From Crocinitomicaceae bacterium (GTDB taxonomy: Bacteria; Bacteroidota; Bacteroidia; Flavobacteriales_D; Crocinitomicaceae), in contig DQTF01000109.1 in NCBI GenBank assembly GCA_015662935.1, positions 1-26,907 on the forward strand: a DNA stretch of 26,907 nucleotides, written 5' to 3'. Under the pieces are notes generated by a model, which was not told the origin of the DNA, made no database searches, and saw only the letters and a list, made by a program, of their open reading frames with translations. The translations under genes and the position numbers were made by a program. Below are positions 15,097-21,383 of the stretch, piece after piece (position 1 is the stretch's first letter; every line of letters begins with the position of its first letter).

Positions 15097-15126
15097 CAAA
15101 AATAACCGAATTTTCTTTGTCAGCAA
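15097..15126 (-). promoter_or_regulatory. complete Bacteroidetes promoter of the E2 gene
   Basis: On the minus strand TTG (complement of 15124-15126) is followed after 19 bases by TATTTTTG (15097-15104), matching the -33/-7 Bacteroidetes sigma-A promoter. The leader to the ATG at 15067 is about 25 bases. Confidence 0.7.
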
Positions 15127-15140
15127 AGTTTAAGTTGGAA

Positions 15141-17078
15141 TTATAAATCTAATTTTCTCCAAGCTTTTAAAAGAATGGAAAAGTCTTTGCGCATAGAGTA
15201 ATCTCTTGCATACAAAAGGTTCAATTTTTCTTGAATTTCAGATGTCTTGATGCTAACACTGTCAATGGGTGAGAGGATTCCTTGCTTTATTTTTGGCAGT
15301 CGAACATCTTTATTCGTTGTTTCTTCCGAAAAACCAATGAATGACTTCTTGCCGATTAGAATTTTCCACATGTTAATGAAAAATGCCCCTTTGTTCGAAA
15401 ACCAAAAGATCATAAGTGGAGAACAAATGATTAACAGTAAGGAGAAACAGTAATCAAAGAGTCGTTTTTTTCTTTTGTTTTCAGGACTGACGAGGTTGTT
15501 TAAATTCAAGACGTATAAATCGCCTGCTGTATCAATAGAATTGCTTCCTATTATGTAATCGGCATTTTTAGGAGCAATCTTAAAGTCAAGTTTGTGTTTC
15601 TTTAATGCTTCGATGCTAGAGATTATTTTTGCATACGGAATACTTGCGGAAGAAAAAATGATTTCATCAAGTTGAGTTATTTCTTCTTCTGAACACTCAA
15701 TGGATAATTGTTTAATTGACCCAACTTTCCCATTGGTTTGAAGAATGAATGATCTAATTCTATCAAATTCTTTTTCACTACTAATGATTCCAAAATGCTT
15801 TTGATCCTCAAATTTGAGGTTAAATTTCTTGCCTATAGCAACGTGGAGAAATAAACGAGAAAACAAGTAGTATATCAATACCCATCCTGCTCCGATGAAA
15901 ATAAAAAGTCGAGAAAATCTCCATGGTTTTGGTAGAATAGCATAGGCTATTAGGATAATTATTGTACCCCAGAATACTCCTTTAAAAAACTTACTCAGTC
16001 TATATGGCGTATCGTAAGAGCCGTTAAAGAAATTGGAAAGCAACCAAATTATACCGTATGTAGGAATGGAGTAAATGATTAATTCTTCAGGAAAGTCTAT
16101 GCTTTGCAGTCGCCAATAATTAGTCAGTGCATAAAGCCCCGTAATAATGTAGAATCCATCAATTGCAGGCAGTGTCATTTTTTTTACAAAACGTACAGAT
16201 AAAGCAAGAAATGCTCTTAAATAAATAGCGATTTTGATTAAGAATGAAAATAGGTTGGCATTTTTTCCTGAGAAATGTTTTTTAGCAAAGATGACCATTG
16301 CGTTGTAAAAAACGAAAACATAGTTGACAGAACTTTTCTTTGTGCTTTCTCCTTTGTAATGAATGATTTTAGAATCTGCAAAATAATAGTTTTTAAAACC
16401 ACCTTTTTGTATTCTGTAAGAAAGATCAATGTCTTCTCCGTACATGAAGAAATCTTCATCCAAAAGTCCAACCTTGTCCAGCACCTCTTTTCGCATGAGC
16501 ATAAACGCACCACTCAATATATCGACTTCGTTTGTTTCGTATTCAGATAAATGCCCCAAATGATATTGCCCAAATTTCTTTGATTTAGGAAAAACCGCAG
16601 AAATCCCAAAAATTTTGTAAAAAGCAACCATTGGAGTAGGTAGACCACGTTTAGATTCTGGTAAAAAATTCCCTTTCCCATCTATCATTCGTATTCCTAA
16701 GCCTCCAGCGTTTGGGTGAGTATCCATAAATACAATCACTTTTTTAAAGGTGTCTTCTTCGACAATTGTATCTGGATTCAGCAAAAGAACATATTCTCCT
16801 TTCGATATTTTTATTCCTTGGTTATTTGCTTTAGAAAAACCGACATTGTCTTTGTTGGCAATTAATTGAAATTCAGAATACTTATCTTGTATCATTTCAA
16901 GAGAACCGTCTATCGAATTGTTATCAACTATAATGACTTCGAGTTCGATATTTTTCATTGCTTTCTTGACAGAATCCAAACATTGATCAATAAAAAATTT
17001 GACATTGTAATTAACAATGATGACACTTAGTTGATATGTGAATTTTTTCTCCAAACTTATTCTGCAACTGCTATACAT
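15141..17078 (-). CDS. GT2 glycosyltransferase fused to a pseudo sugar-phosphate-transferase module
   Basis: A 645-residue fusion. Residues 16-250 are a family 2 glycosyltransferase of the rhamnosyltransferase type: LSVIIVNYN, VDNNS at 51-55, the metal-site-like NPDT at 101-104, and FMYGEDIDLSYR at 211-222. Residues 305-420 hold several membrane helices with WLLSNFFNGSYDTPYRLSKF, matching the N-terminal membrane region of the PHPT encoded at 6286-7680. A Rossmann-like region follows (428-535). The tail (536-645) aligns with the ends of the sugar transferase domain (ILIGKKSFIGFSEE against VLIGDMSLVGPRPE), but KFRTM and the catalytic acidic pair are missing. GT activity is likely; phosphotransferase activity is not. 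ATG 17078 overlaps ridA by 22 bases; a TTG at 17054 is an alternative start. Confidence 0.85.
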   Translation of the reverse strand: MYSSCRISLEKKFTYQLSVIIVNYNVKFFIDQCLDSVKKAMKNIELEVIIVDNNSIDGSLEMIQDKYSEFQLIANKDNVGFSKANNQGIKISKGEYVLLLNPDTIVEEDTFKKVIVFMDTHPNAGGLGIRMIDGKGNFLPESKRGLPTPMVAFYKIFGISAVFPKSKKFGQYHLGHLSEYETNEVDILSGAFMLMRKEVLDKVGLLDEDFFMYGEDIDLSYRIQKGGFKNYYFADSKIIHYKGESTKKSSVNYVFVFYNAMVIFAKKHFSGKNANLFSFLIKIAIYLRAFLALSVRFVKKMTLPAIDGFYIITGLYALTNYWRLQSIDFPEELIIYSIPTYGIIWLLSNFFNGSYDTPYRLSKFFKGVFWGTIIILIAYAILPKPWRFSRLFIFIGAGWVLIYYLFSRLFLHVAIGKKFNLKFEDQKHFGIISSEKEFDRIRSFILQTNGKVGSIKQLSIECSEEEITQLDEIIFSSASIPYAKIISSIEALKKHKLDFKIAPKNADYIIGSNSIDTAGDLYVLNLNNLVSPENKRKKRLFDYCFSLLLIICSPLMIFWFSNKGAFFINMWKILIGKKSFIGFSEETTNKDVRLPKIKQGILSPIDSVSIKTSEIQEKLNLLYARDYSMRKDFSILLKAWRKLDL

Positions 17079-17437
17079 GAAATTTCAATAGCAACGTCCA
17101 TCGGAAGTTTTGAAACTTCAATAGTTTCTCTAGCAGGTGGAATTGAACGAAAGTATTCTGCATATATTTGATTGACAGCATTGAAATTGTTGAGGTCTTT
17201 TAAAAAAATACTGCATTTAACTACGTTATTGAAGTCCATTTTCGCCTCTGATAATAAGGATAAAAGATTCTTCATTACCTGATGCGTAGCGTTATCTATA
17301 CTATCATCAACTAATTTTCCAGTTTGAGGATTAAGCGGTATTTGCCCTGAAATATACAAGGTGTCTTTAACCAGTACAGCTTGACTATATGGACCAATTG
17401 GTGTAGGTGCTCCAGGTATTTGCAATGCTTTTTTCAT
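17057..17437 (-). CDS. ridA: RidA-family enamine/imine deaminase
   Basis: A 126-residue RidA (YjgF/UK114) protein. Conserved elements are GPYSQAV (Y17), LYISGQIPLNP, the catalytic arginine R103 in PPARETIEV, and E118 in VAIEISCIA. RidA hydrolyses reactive enamine and imine intermediates such as 2-aminoacrylate in the cytoplasm, as a trimer. Length is exactly typical. Its coding end overlaps the probable start of the glycosyltransferase fusion gene, which suggests co-transcription without an obvious functional link. A TAnnTTTG box lies 27 bases upstream. It is divergent from the amidotransferase gene. Confidence 0.93.
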   Translation of the reverse strand: MKKALQIPGAPTPIGPYSQAVLVKDTLYISGQIPLNPQTGKLVDDSIDNATHQVMKNLLSLLSEAKMDFNNVVKCSIFLKDLNNFNAVNQIYAEYFRSIPPARETIEVSKLPMDVAIEISCIAVAE

Positions 17438-17464
17438 ATTTTTGCAACTAAATCATTATAATTA

Positions 17465-17472
17465 CAAAAATA
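17465..17472 (-). promoter_or_regulatory. -7 box of ridA
   Basis: The minus strand reads TATTTTTG, an exact TAnnTTTG, within the same local sequence (TTATTTTTGTAATT) as the E2 promoter. The nearest upstream TTG is 15 bases away, a short spacing. Confidence 0.55.
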
Positions 17473-17481
17473 ACAGACTTT

Positions 17482-18039
17482 TTGAAGCAAATACTCCTCA
17501 TCGATAATTACGATTCTTTTACGTACAACTTAAAGCATTATTTAGAAGCTTTGAATGTAGACGTGACAGTCGTTAGAAATGACGAATTTTTAGGGAATTA
17601 TTTTCAATACGACGCCATTGTACTTTCTCCGGGACCAGGTTTACCAGAAGATGCTGGAATAATGATGCAGTTGTTAAAAGAAGTCGAAGGAAAGGTTCCT
17701 GTTTTCGGAATTTGCTTAGGTATGCAAGCTATTGCAATTCATTGCGGAGGAGCTTTGTATAATCAAGAAAATGTCAAGCATGGCGTGCAGGAGAATATAG
17801 AATTGCAGAATTCGGATATGTACTCAGGACTTGGAGAAACTATGGAAGTTGGACTCTATCACAGTTGGGCGGTGATAAAAAATGAAGGTGATTTTAAAAT
17901 TAATGCTTTCTCTGAAAGTAAGGCAGTAATGGGATTAGAGAATGTTGCAAAGAAAATGTACGGTGTCCAATTTCACCCAGAATCTATTCTGACACCAAAT
18001 GGAATGACTATTGTAAAGAACTTCTTGAAAAGAATTTAA
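17482..18039 (+). CDS. pabA: anthranilate / aminodeoxychorismate synthase glutamine amidotransferase (component II)
   Basis: A 185-residue class I glutamine amidotransferase. The start blocks LLIDNYDSFTYNL and LSPGPGLPEDAG are typical of TrpG/PabA. The catalytic triad is present: C78 in FGICLGMQAI, H165 and E167 in VQFHPESIL. The subunit supplies ammonia from glutamine to a chorismate-converting partner (TrpE or PabB). No partner or other trp gene is next to it, which favours PabA (folate) or a shared amidotransferase; the symbol is tentative. No in-frame ATG is seen near the start; the best start is TTG at 17482, directly before the conserved KQILLIDNYDS block. No terminator follows it; the next gene begins 50 bases later with its own promoter box. 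Confidence 0.88.
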   Translation: MKQILLIDNYDSFTYNLKHYLEALNVDVTVVRNDEFLGNYFQYDAIVLSPGPGLPEDAGIMMQLLKEVEGKVPVFGICLGMQAIAIHCGGALYNQENVKHGVQENIELQNSDMYSGLGETMEVGLYHSWAVIKNEGDFKINAFSESKAVMGLENVAKKMYGVQFHPESILTPNGMTIVKNFLKRI

Positions 18040-18063
18040 ACCGAAATACTCATTTTAAAATAG

Positions 18064-18071
18064 TATATTTG
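18064..18071 (+). promoter_or_regulatory. -7 box of the DUF2147 gene
   Basis: TATATTTG matches TAnnTTTG exactly, 18 bases before the ATG at 18089; no TTG is seen at the right -33 spacing. Confidence 0.6.
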
Positions 18072-18088
18072 GCTAACTAAAAAAAAAC

Positions 18089-18520
18089 ATGATGCGCATA
18101 TTATTAAGTTTACTTGTAATTACTTTTTCGTTAACAGCCTTTGGACAGTCTTGTCTAGGTAAGTGGGTGACCATTGATGATGAAACAAATAAGAAAAAAT
18201 CTATCGTTGAGCTGTACAAAGAAGACGGCAAGATGTACGGTAAAATTACGTATTTATTCCCAAGAGAAGGAAGAGAACCGAATGCGAAGTGTAAAGAATG
18301 TGAAGATGATCGAAAAGATCAACCCCTATTAGGTTTGCAAATTGTTAGAGATTTAGAATGGGACGGTGGTGCTTGGAAAAAAGGAACAATCGTTGATCCA
18401 GAAGATGGAAAAGTTTATACATTGAAAATGTGGATTGACAAAGACAATAACAACTACTTAAATGTAAGAGGTTATATAGGTCCTTTTTACAGAACTCAGA
18501 AATGGGTTAAGGTGAAGTAG
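18089..18520 (+). CDS. DUF2147 exported protein
   Basis: A 143-residue protein with a Sec signal peptide (MMRILLSLLVITFSLTAFGQ), so periplasmic or surface. The mature part shows the DUF2147 pattern: CLGKWVTIDDETNKKKSIVE near the start, then KMYGKITYLF, PLLGLQIVRDLEW and GTIVDPEDGKVYTLKMW, ending VRGYIGPFYRTQKWVKV. The family is a small beta-barrel (lipocalin-like) of unknown function, widespread in Bacteroidetes and Proteobacteria. Two cysteines in CKECEDD could bind metal or form a disulfide. A second possible ATG lies one codon in. It is monocistronic, with its own promoter box and a strong terminator. Confidence 0.88.
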   Translation: MMRILLSLLVITFSLTAFGQSCLGKWVTIDDETNKKKSIVELYKEDGKMYGKITYLFPREGREPNAKCKECEDDRKDQPLLGLQIVRDLEWDGGAWKKGTIVDPEDGKVYTLKMWIDKDNNNYLNVRGYIGPFYRTQKWVKVK

Positions 18521-18542
18521 GATAATTCAGAATTGAAAATTA

Positions 18543-18574
18543 AAATGGCTTCGAGAAATCGGAGCCATTTTTTT
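18543..18574 (+). terminator. rho-independent terminator of the DUF2147 gene
   Basis: AATGGCTTCGA and TCGGAGCCATT form an 11-base stem with one mismatch around a GAAA tetraloop, followed by a T-run. Confidence 0.85.
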
Positions 18575-18690
18575 GTTGCAGATAGATTTTTTTTTAAAAT
18601 TTCAATGACTTTTTCCGATCGAGTCCCTTCAATAATAGCAACAATAGAACCTGCTCTCCTTTTATTACTCTGTTGAATATTAAATAATGT
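18575..18690 (-). pseudogene. possible transposase fragment (ISL3/ISAon1-like)
   Basis: One minus-strand frame reads TLFNIQQSNKRRAGSIVAII and continues EGTRSEKVIEILKKNLSA without a start, running into the DUF2147 terminator. The phrase VAIIEGTRSEKVIEILKK resembles the segment of ISL3-type transposases that precedes the second catalytic aspartate. Only about 38 codons remain, with no inverted repeats seen. The AACCT array starts right at its upstream edge. The identification is from memory of the family and is tentative. Confidence 0.35.
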
Positions 18691-18723
18691 AACCTAACCT
18701 AACCTAACCTAACCTAACCTAAC
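18691..18723. repeat. AACCT pentanucleotide tandem array
   Basis: Six perfect copies of AACCT plus a partial AAC lie between the 3' ends of the convergent DUF2147 and efp genes, 13 bases after the efp stop. It is a simple sequence repeat in untranslated DNA. Confidence 0.95.
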
Positions 18724-18735
18724 ACTTGAAATAAT

Positions 18736-19302
18736 CTACTTCTTTACTCTTTCAACATAAACTCCTGTTCTAGTATCCACTTTAATAGTTTCTCCAGTAT
18801 CAATAAATAAAGGTACACGAACTTCTGCTCCAGTTGCAATTGTTGCAGGTTTCATTGTGTTTGTAGCAGTATCTCCTTTTATTCCTGGTTCAGTGTAAGT
18901 TATTTCAGAAACGATATACATCGGTAATTCTAATACAATTGGCATTTCTTCTTCTGCATGAAAAAGGATATTACACACCATTCCTTCTGTCAAAAATTGT
19001 GGTTTTTCAACCATATTTTCAGGGATATTTACCTGCTCAAAATCTTTTTGATTCATAAAAACATAAGAATCACCATCTTGATACAAGTATTGGTATTCTC
19101 TGTTCTCAATTCTAACAACCTCAATTTTATGACCTGCAGAGAATGTGAAATCTAAGACTTTTCCTGACTCTATTTGTCGCATTTTTGTTCTAACAAAAGC
19201 TGGTCCTTTTCCAGGTTTTACGTGCTGGAATTCAATTATTTGAGATAATTTCCCGTTGTGATTGATACACAATCCGTTTTTTATGTCTGATGTATTTGCC
19301 AT
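18736..19302 (-). CDS. efp: elongation factor P
   Basis: A 188-residue EF-P with three beta domains. The tip loop PGKGPAFVRTK carries the conserved lysine K32, the residue modified in many bacteria. The central GMVCNILFHAEEEMPIVLEL and C-terminal IDTGETIKVDTRTGVYVERV blocks are diagnostic. EF-P binds between the P and E sites of the ribosome and relieves stalling at polyproline motifs. The N-terminal ANTSDIKNGLCI is typical of Bacteroidetes. The tandem AACCT array sits 13 bases downstream of its stop. It is divergent from the MscS gene, 72 bases away; a weak box TATATTCG lies upstream. Confidence 0.97.
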   Translation of the reverse strand: MANTSDIKNGLCINHNGKLSQIIEFQHVKPGKGPAFVRTKMRQIESGKVLDFTFSAGHKIEVVRIENREYQYLYQDGDSYVFMNQKDFEQVNIPENMVEKPQFLTEGMVCNILFHAEEEMPIVLELPMYIVSEITYTEPGIKGDTATNTMKPATIATGAEVRVPLFIDTGETIKVDTRTGVYVERVKK

Positions 19303-19362
19303 GATTCTAATTTTGTGAAGCGAATATAATCATTTATTCTTTCTTTTAGGTGTGATTTATAG

Positions 19363-19370
19363 CATCTTTG
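19363..19370 (+). promoter_or_regulatory. near-consensus -7 box next to the mscS ATG
   Basis: CATCTTTG differs by one base from TAnnTTTG and lies four bases before the ATG at 19375, the same spacing as at the exonuclease gene, again implying a leaderless message. Confidence 0.4.
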
Positions 19371-19374
19371 CACT

Positions 19375-20244
19375 ATGAATTGGGACGATGTAATAAATTA
19401 TCAAATATTTGAATTAGGAGATTTTAAACTTCTGCTAGGAAATTTATTGATTGGAATTGTAATTTCAATAATTACGGGTGTTTTCATTTCAATCTTAAGA
19501 AGAGCTATTTTGAAACCTCGTTTTATCATTGATAAAATAGATGAAAAACGTAGAGTAACTTTCTTTTCCATCGCAAAGTATTTTATTTGGATGGTCAGTT
19601 TACTAATTATTCTGGAAGTTCTAGGTGTTAAAATTAATTCTCTATTATTTGGTTCAACGGCTCTTTTAGTAGGTTTAGGTCTAGGTTTGCAAAATATTTT
19701 TAAAGATTTTATTTCTGGTTTGTTTCTGTTATTTGAAGGAACAATTAAAGTTGGAGATATTTTAGAAGTCGATGGCGAAACAGGTAAAGTAATAGAGATT
19801 AATTTAAGAAGTTCTGAGATTCTCACTCGTGATGATGTAACGATCATTATTCCTAATTCTAGGTTTATTGTGGAGAAGGTTGTCAACTGGTCACACGACA
19901 AGAATTCAGTTCGGTTTAATGTAAAAGTGAGTGTTGCTTATGGTTCTGATGTAGAACTTGTTTTTAAATGTTTAGAAGAAGCAATGGTAGAACATAAGCA
20001 AATATTATCCAAGTCAAAACCTTTTGTGAGGTTCACAAATTTCGGAGAATCGTCTTTAAATTTTGAAATGATTTTTTGGTCTAATAATACATTCAGAATT
20101 GAGAATGTAAAATCAGACTTACGCAGGTCCGTGTATCAGAGGTTAGCCGAAAATGGACTAGCGATTCCTTTTCCTCAAAGAGATATTCATATCAAAGGAA
20201 TGGAAAACATGGTTGACTTTACAGAGAAGAAAATTAAAAATTAG
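19375..20244 (+). CDS. MscS-family mechanosensitive ion channel
   Basis: A 289-residue inner-membrane channel of the small-conductance MscS family. Two membrane helices lie at about 20-41 and 64-86. The pore-lining helix with the family's Gly/Ala/Leu pattern follows: STALLVGLGLGLQNIFKDF at about 94-112. The beta domain then reads GTIKVGDILEVDGETGKVIE, and the R..EI.T.D...I.IPNS block is visible as ILTRDDVTIIIPNS. The alpha/beta C-terminal vestibule ends GLAIPFPQRDIHI. The channel opens on membrane tension and releases solutes under hypo-osmotic shock. Length is near that of E. coli MscS. It overlaps the convergent FkbM gene by four bases at its 3' end. Confidence 0.94.
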   Translation: MNWDDVINYQIFELGDFKLLLGNLLIGIVISIITGVFISILRRAILKPRFIIDKIDEKRRVTFFSIAKYFIWMVSLLIILEVLGVKINSLLFGSTALLVGLGLGLQNIFKDFISGLFLLFEGTIKVGDILEVDGETGKVIEINLRSSEILTRDDVTIIIPNSRFIVEKVVNWSHDKNSVRFNVKVSVAYGSDVELVFKCLEEAMVEHKQILSKSKPFVRFTNFGESSLNFEMIFWSNNTFRIENVKSDLRRSVYQRLAENGLAIPFPQRDIHIKGMENMVDFTEKKIKN

Positions 20245-21020
20245 TACTTCCCTTTTGCTTTCATTCTCTGCTCAAAATCATCGACTTGTGACGAATGGAC
20301 GAATAAAAAATCTCCTTGCTCTTTTTGTGTTCTACTTTCTTTTACAAATTTAAAATCGGCAACCCCATATTGAGCATAATCTAGCGAATCGAAATAGTCG
20401 AACATTGCTTTTTCATTATCTGGACCAATCTCTATTTGAACAATTGGTTTCATTTCCGCAACAACTTTTTTGATTTCATTAAAAACAACAAGCTCATAAC
20501 CTTCAATGTCACATTTGATGTAATCAATCTTATCGAAAGTCGAAAGTAGTTCTGAACCTTTCACTATTTCAACCTCGTGTGTTTTGTGTTGTTTCTTTTC
20601 TTCTTCAGATTCCGCAATGTGTGGCAGGCCTGTTCTAATCATACCATTAGATTCTGGCATAACCATTGTGATTGTTCCCGATTCGTTACCTAAGGCATAA
20701 TTAACAACTTCTGCATATTTGTATTTCTTCATAAAAGAAGAAAGAACATCGAAGAATGGTTTTACAGGTTCAATAGACAATACTTTTCCACGAGGAGTCA
20801 GCTTTGCAAAGTTCTTGGAGAAGTAACCCAAATTTGCTCCTATATCAACAACTGTATAATCGTCCTCAATGATGTCTTGAATGAGGTAATGATATTTAAA
20901 ACGCTCATCTTTTTTGAGAAGACCAAGGTTGTACATGAAATAAAATCCTCTGTGAAGTGTTTTTAAATAAGCTTGTTGGCTCATCAGTTTAAACAGAATT
21001 TTCTTTATAAAAGCAATCAT
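20241..21020 (-). CDS. FkbM-family SAM-dependent methyltransferase
   Basis: A 259-residue methyltransferase of the FkbM family. The SAM-binding motif I is VVDIGANLGYFSKNF (about 57-71), followed by the acidic ribose contact E84 in VLSIEPVKPFF. The family's characteristic YIKCDIEGYE (about 167-176) and IVQIEIG follow. There is no signal peptide or membrane segment. FkbM proteins O-methylate hydroxyl groups, often on sugars of surface polysaccharides. That fits the other glycan genes in the window, but no direct operon link exists. ATG at 21020 is supported by the absence of a better upstream start; the 5' region overlaps a decayed reading frame. It ends tail to tail with mscS, overlapping four bases. 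Confidence 0.9.
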   Translation of the reverse strand: MIAFIKKILFKLMSQQAYLKTLHRGFYFMYNLGLLKKDERFKYHYLIQDIIEDDYTVVDIGANLGYFSKNFAKLTPRGKVLSIEPVKPFFDVLSSFMKKYKYAEVVNYALGNESGTITMVMPESNGMIRTGLPHIAESEEEKKQHKTHEVEIVKGSELLSTFDKIDYIKCDIEGYELVVFNEIKKVVAEMKPIVQIEIGPDNEKAMFDYFDSLDYAQYGVADFKFVKESRTQKEQGDFLFVHSSQVDDFEQRMKAKGKY

Positions 21021-21174
21021 ATTTTTTTGTTTCGAGAACGAATTTAATCTTTTTGTTTAAATAATTTTCGAGAATAGAATTAATTCGATAACTTAGTACC
21101 ATGATATCGCCAATATAGATTGGATTTAGAATATCAACTTCGAAAGAAGGAGCCCGTTTGCTCAACTTTGAAGC
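20989..21174 (-). pseudogene. possible hotdog-fold (thioesterase/dehydratase-like) fragment
   Basis: An open minus-strand frame without an upstream start reads SKRAPSFEVDILNPIYIGDI and continues through MVLSYRINSILENYLNKKIK and FVLETKKYD to a stop inside the FkbM gene. The string VDILNPIYIGDIM and the strand that follows resemble the hotdog-domain pattern (FLKPVYxGD) of MaoC or thioesterase proteins. Only about 60 codons exist, with an internal ATG at 21102. Its upstream end overlaps the closing stem of the RNA candidate, so at least one of the two readings is likely fortuitous. Confidence 0.25.
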
Positions 21175-21325
21175 TTAAAAATGTTATTATAAGGAGAGAC
21201 TCAGAAGTAGGATGTCAGGCCGCAACCTTTTGGTTGAGAGAAATCTAACAGCGGAAAACAGATCACTTCAGCAATCCTAATCTTGTTATCTGAGGCTTCA
21301 GTTAACAACGCATTCGGGCTTTTTA
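21150..21325 (+). ncRNA. rod-shaped RNA, candidate 6S-like (6S-Flavo) RNA
   Basis: A 176-base intergenic segment pairs with itself in strictly nested order. AGCCCG (21151) pairs with CGGGCT (21315). TGAAGC (21169) pairs with GCTTCA (21295). CTCAGA (21200) pairs with TCTGAG (21289). TAGGAT (21208) pairs with ATCCTA (21274). CCGC (21220) pairs with GCGG (21251), enclosing a small AACC-TTTT-GGTT hairpin. The closing stem is followed by TTTTT, a terminator, which sets the plus strand. A large one-sided bulge (21175-21199, AT-rich) resembles the open region of 6S RNA, which binds RNA polymerase. No clear TAnnTTTG box was found upstream. The 6S identity is an inference; the fold is seen directly. 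Confidence 0.5.
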
Positions 21326-21348
21326 TTTGAAAGCAAAAAATAGAGCAT

Positions 21349-21380
21349 AAAAAAAGCTACCTAAATCAGGTAGCTTTTTT
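21349..21380 (-). terminator. terminator of the adhesin-porP-ompA cassette (symmetric)
   Basis: AGCTACCT and AGGTAGCT form a perfect 8-base stem with a 5-base loop and have A and T runs on both sides. It ends the minus-strand operon three bases after its last stop and could also stop plus-strand transcripts. Confidence 0.88.
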
Positions 21381-21383
21381 AGT

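Noticed and set aside
18691..18723. CRISPR array or telomere repeat
   Set aside because: The units are contiguous 5-base copies with no spacers, and the array is internal to a chromosome-like gene context.
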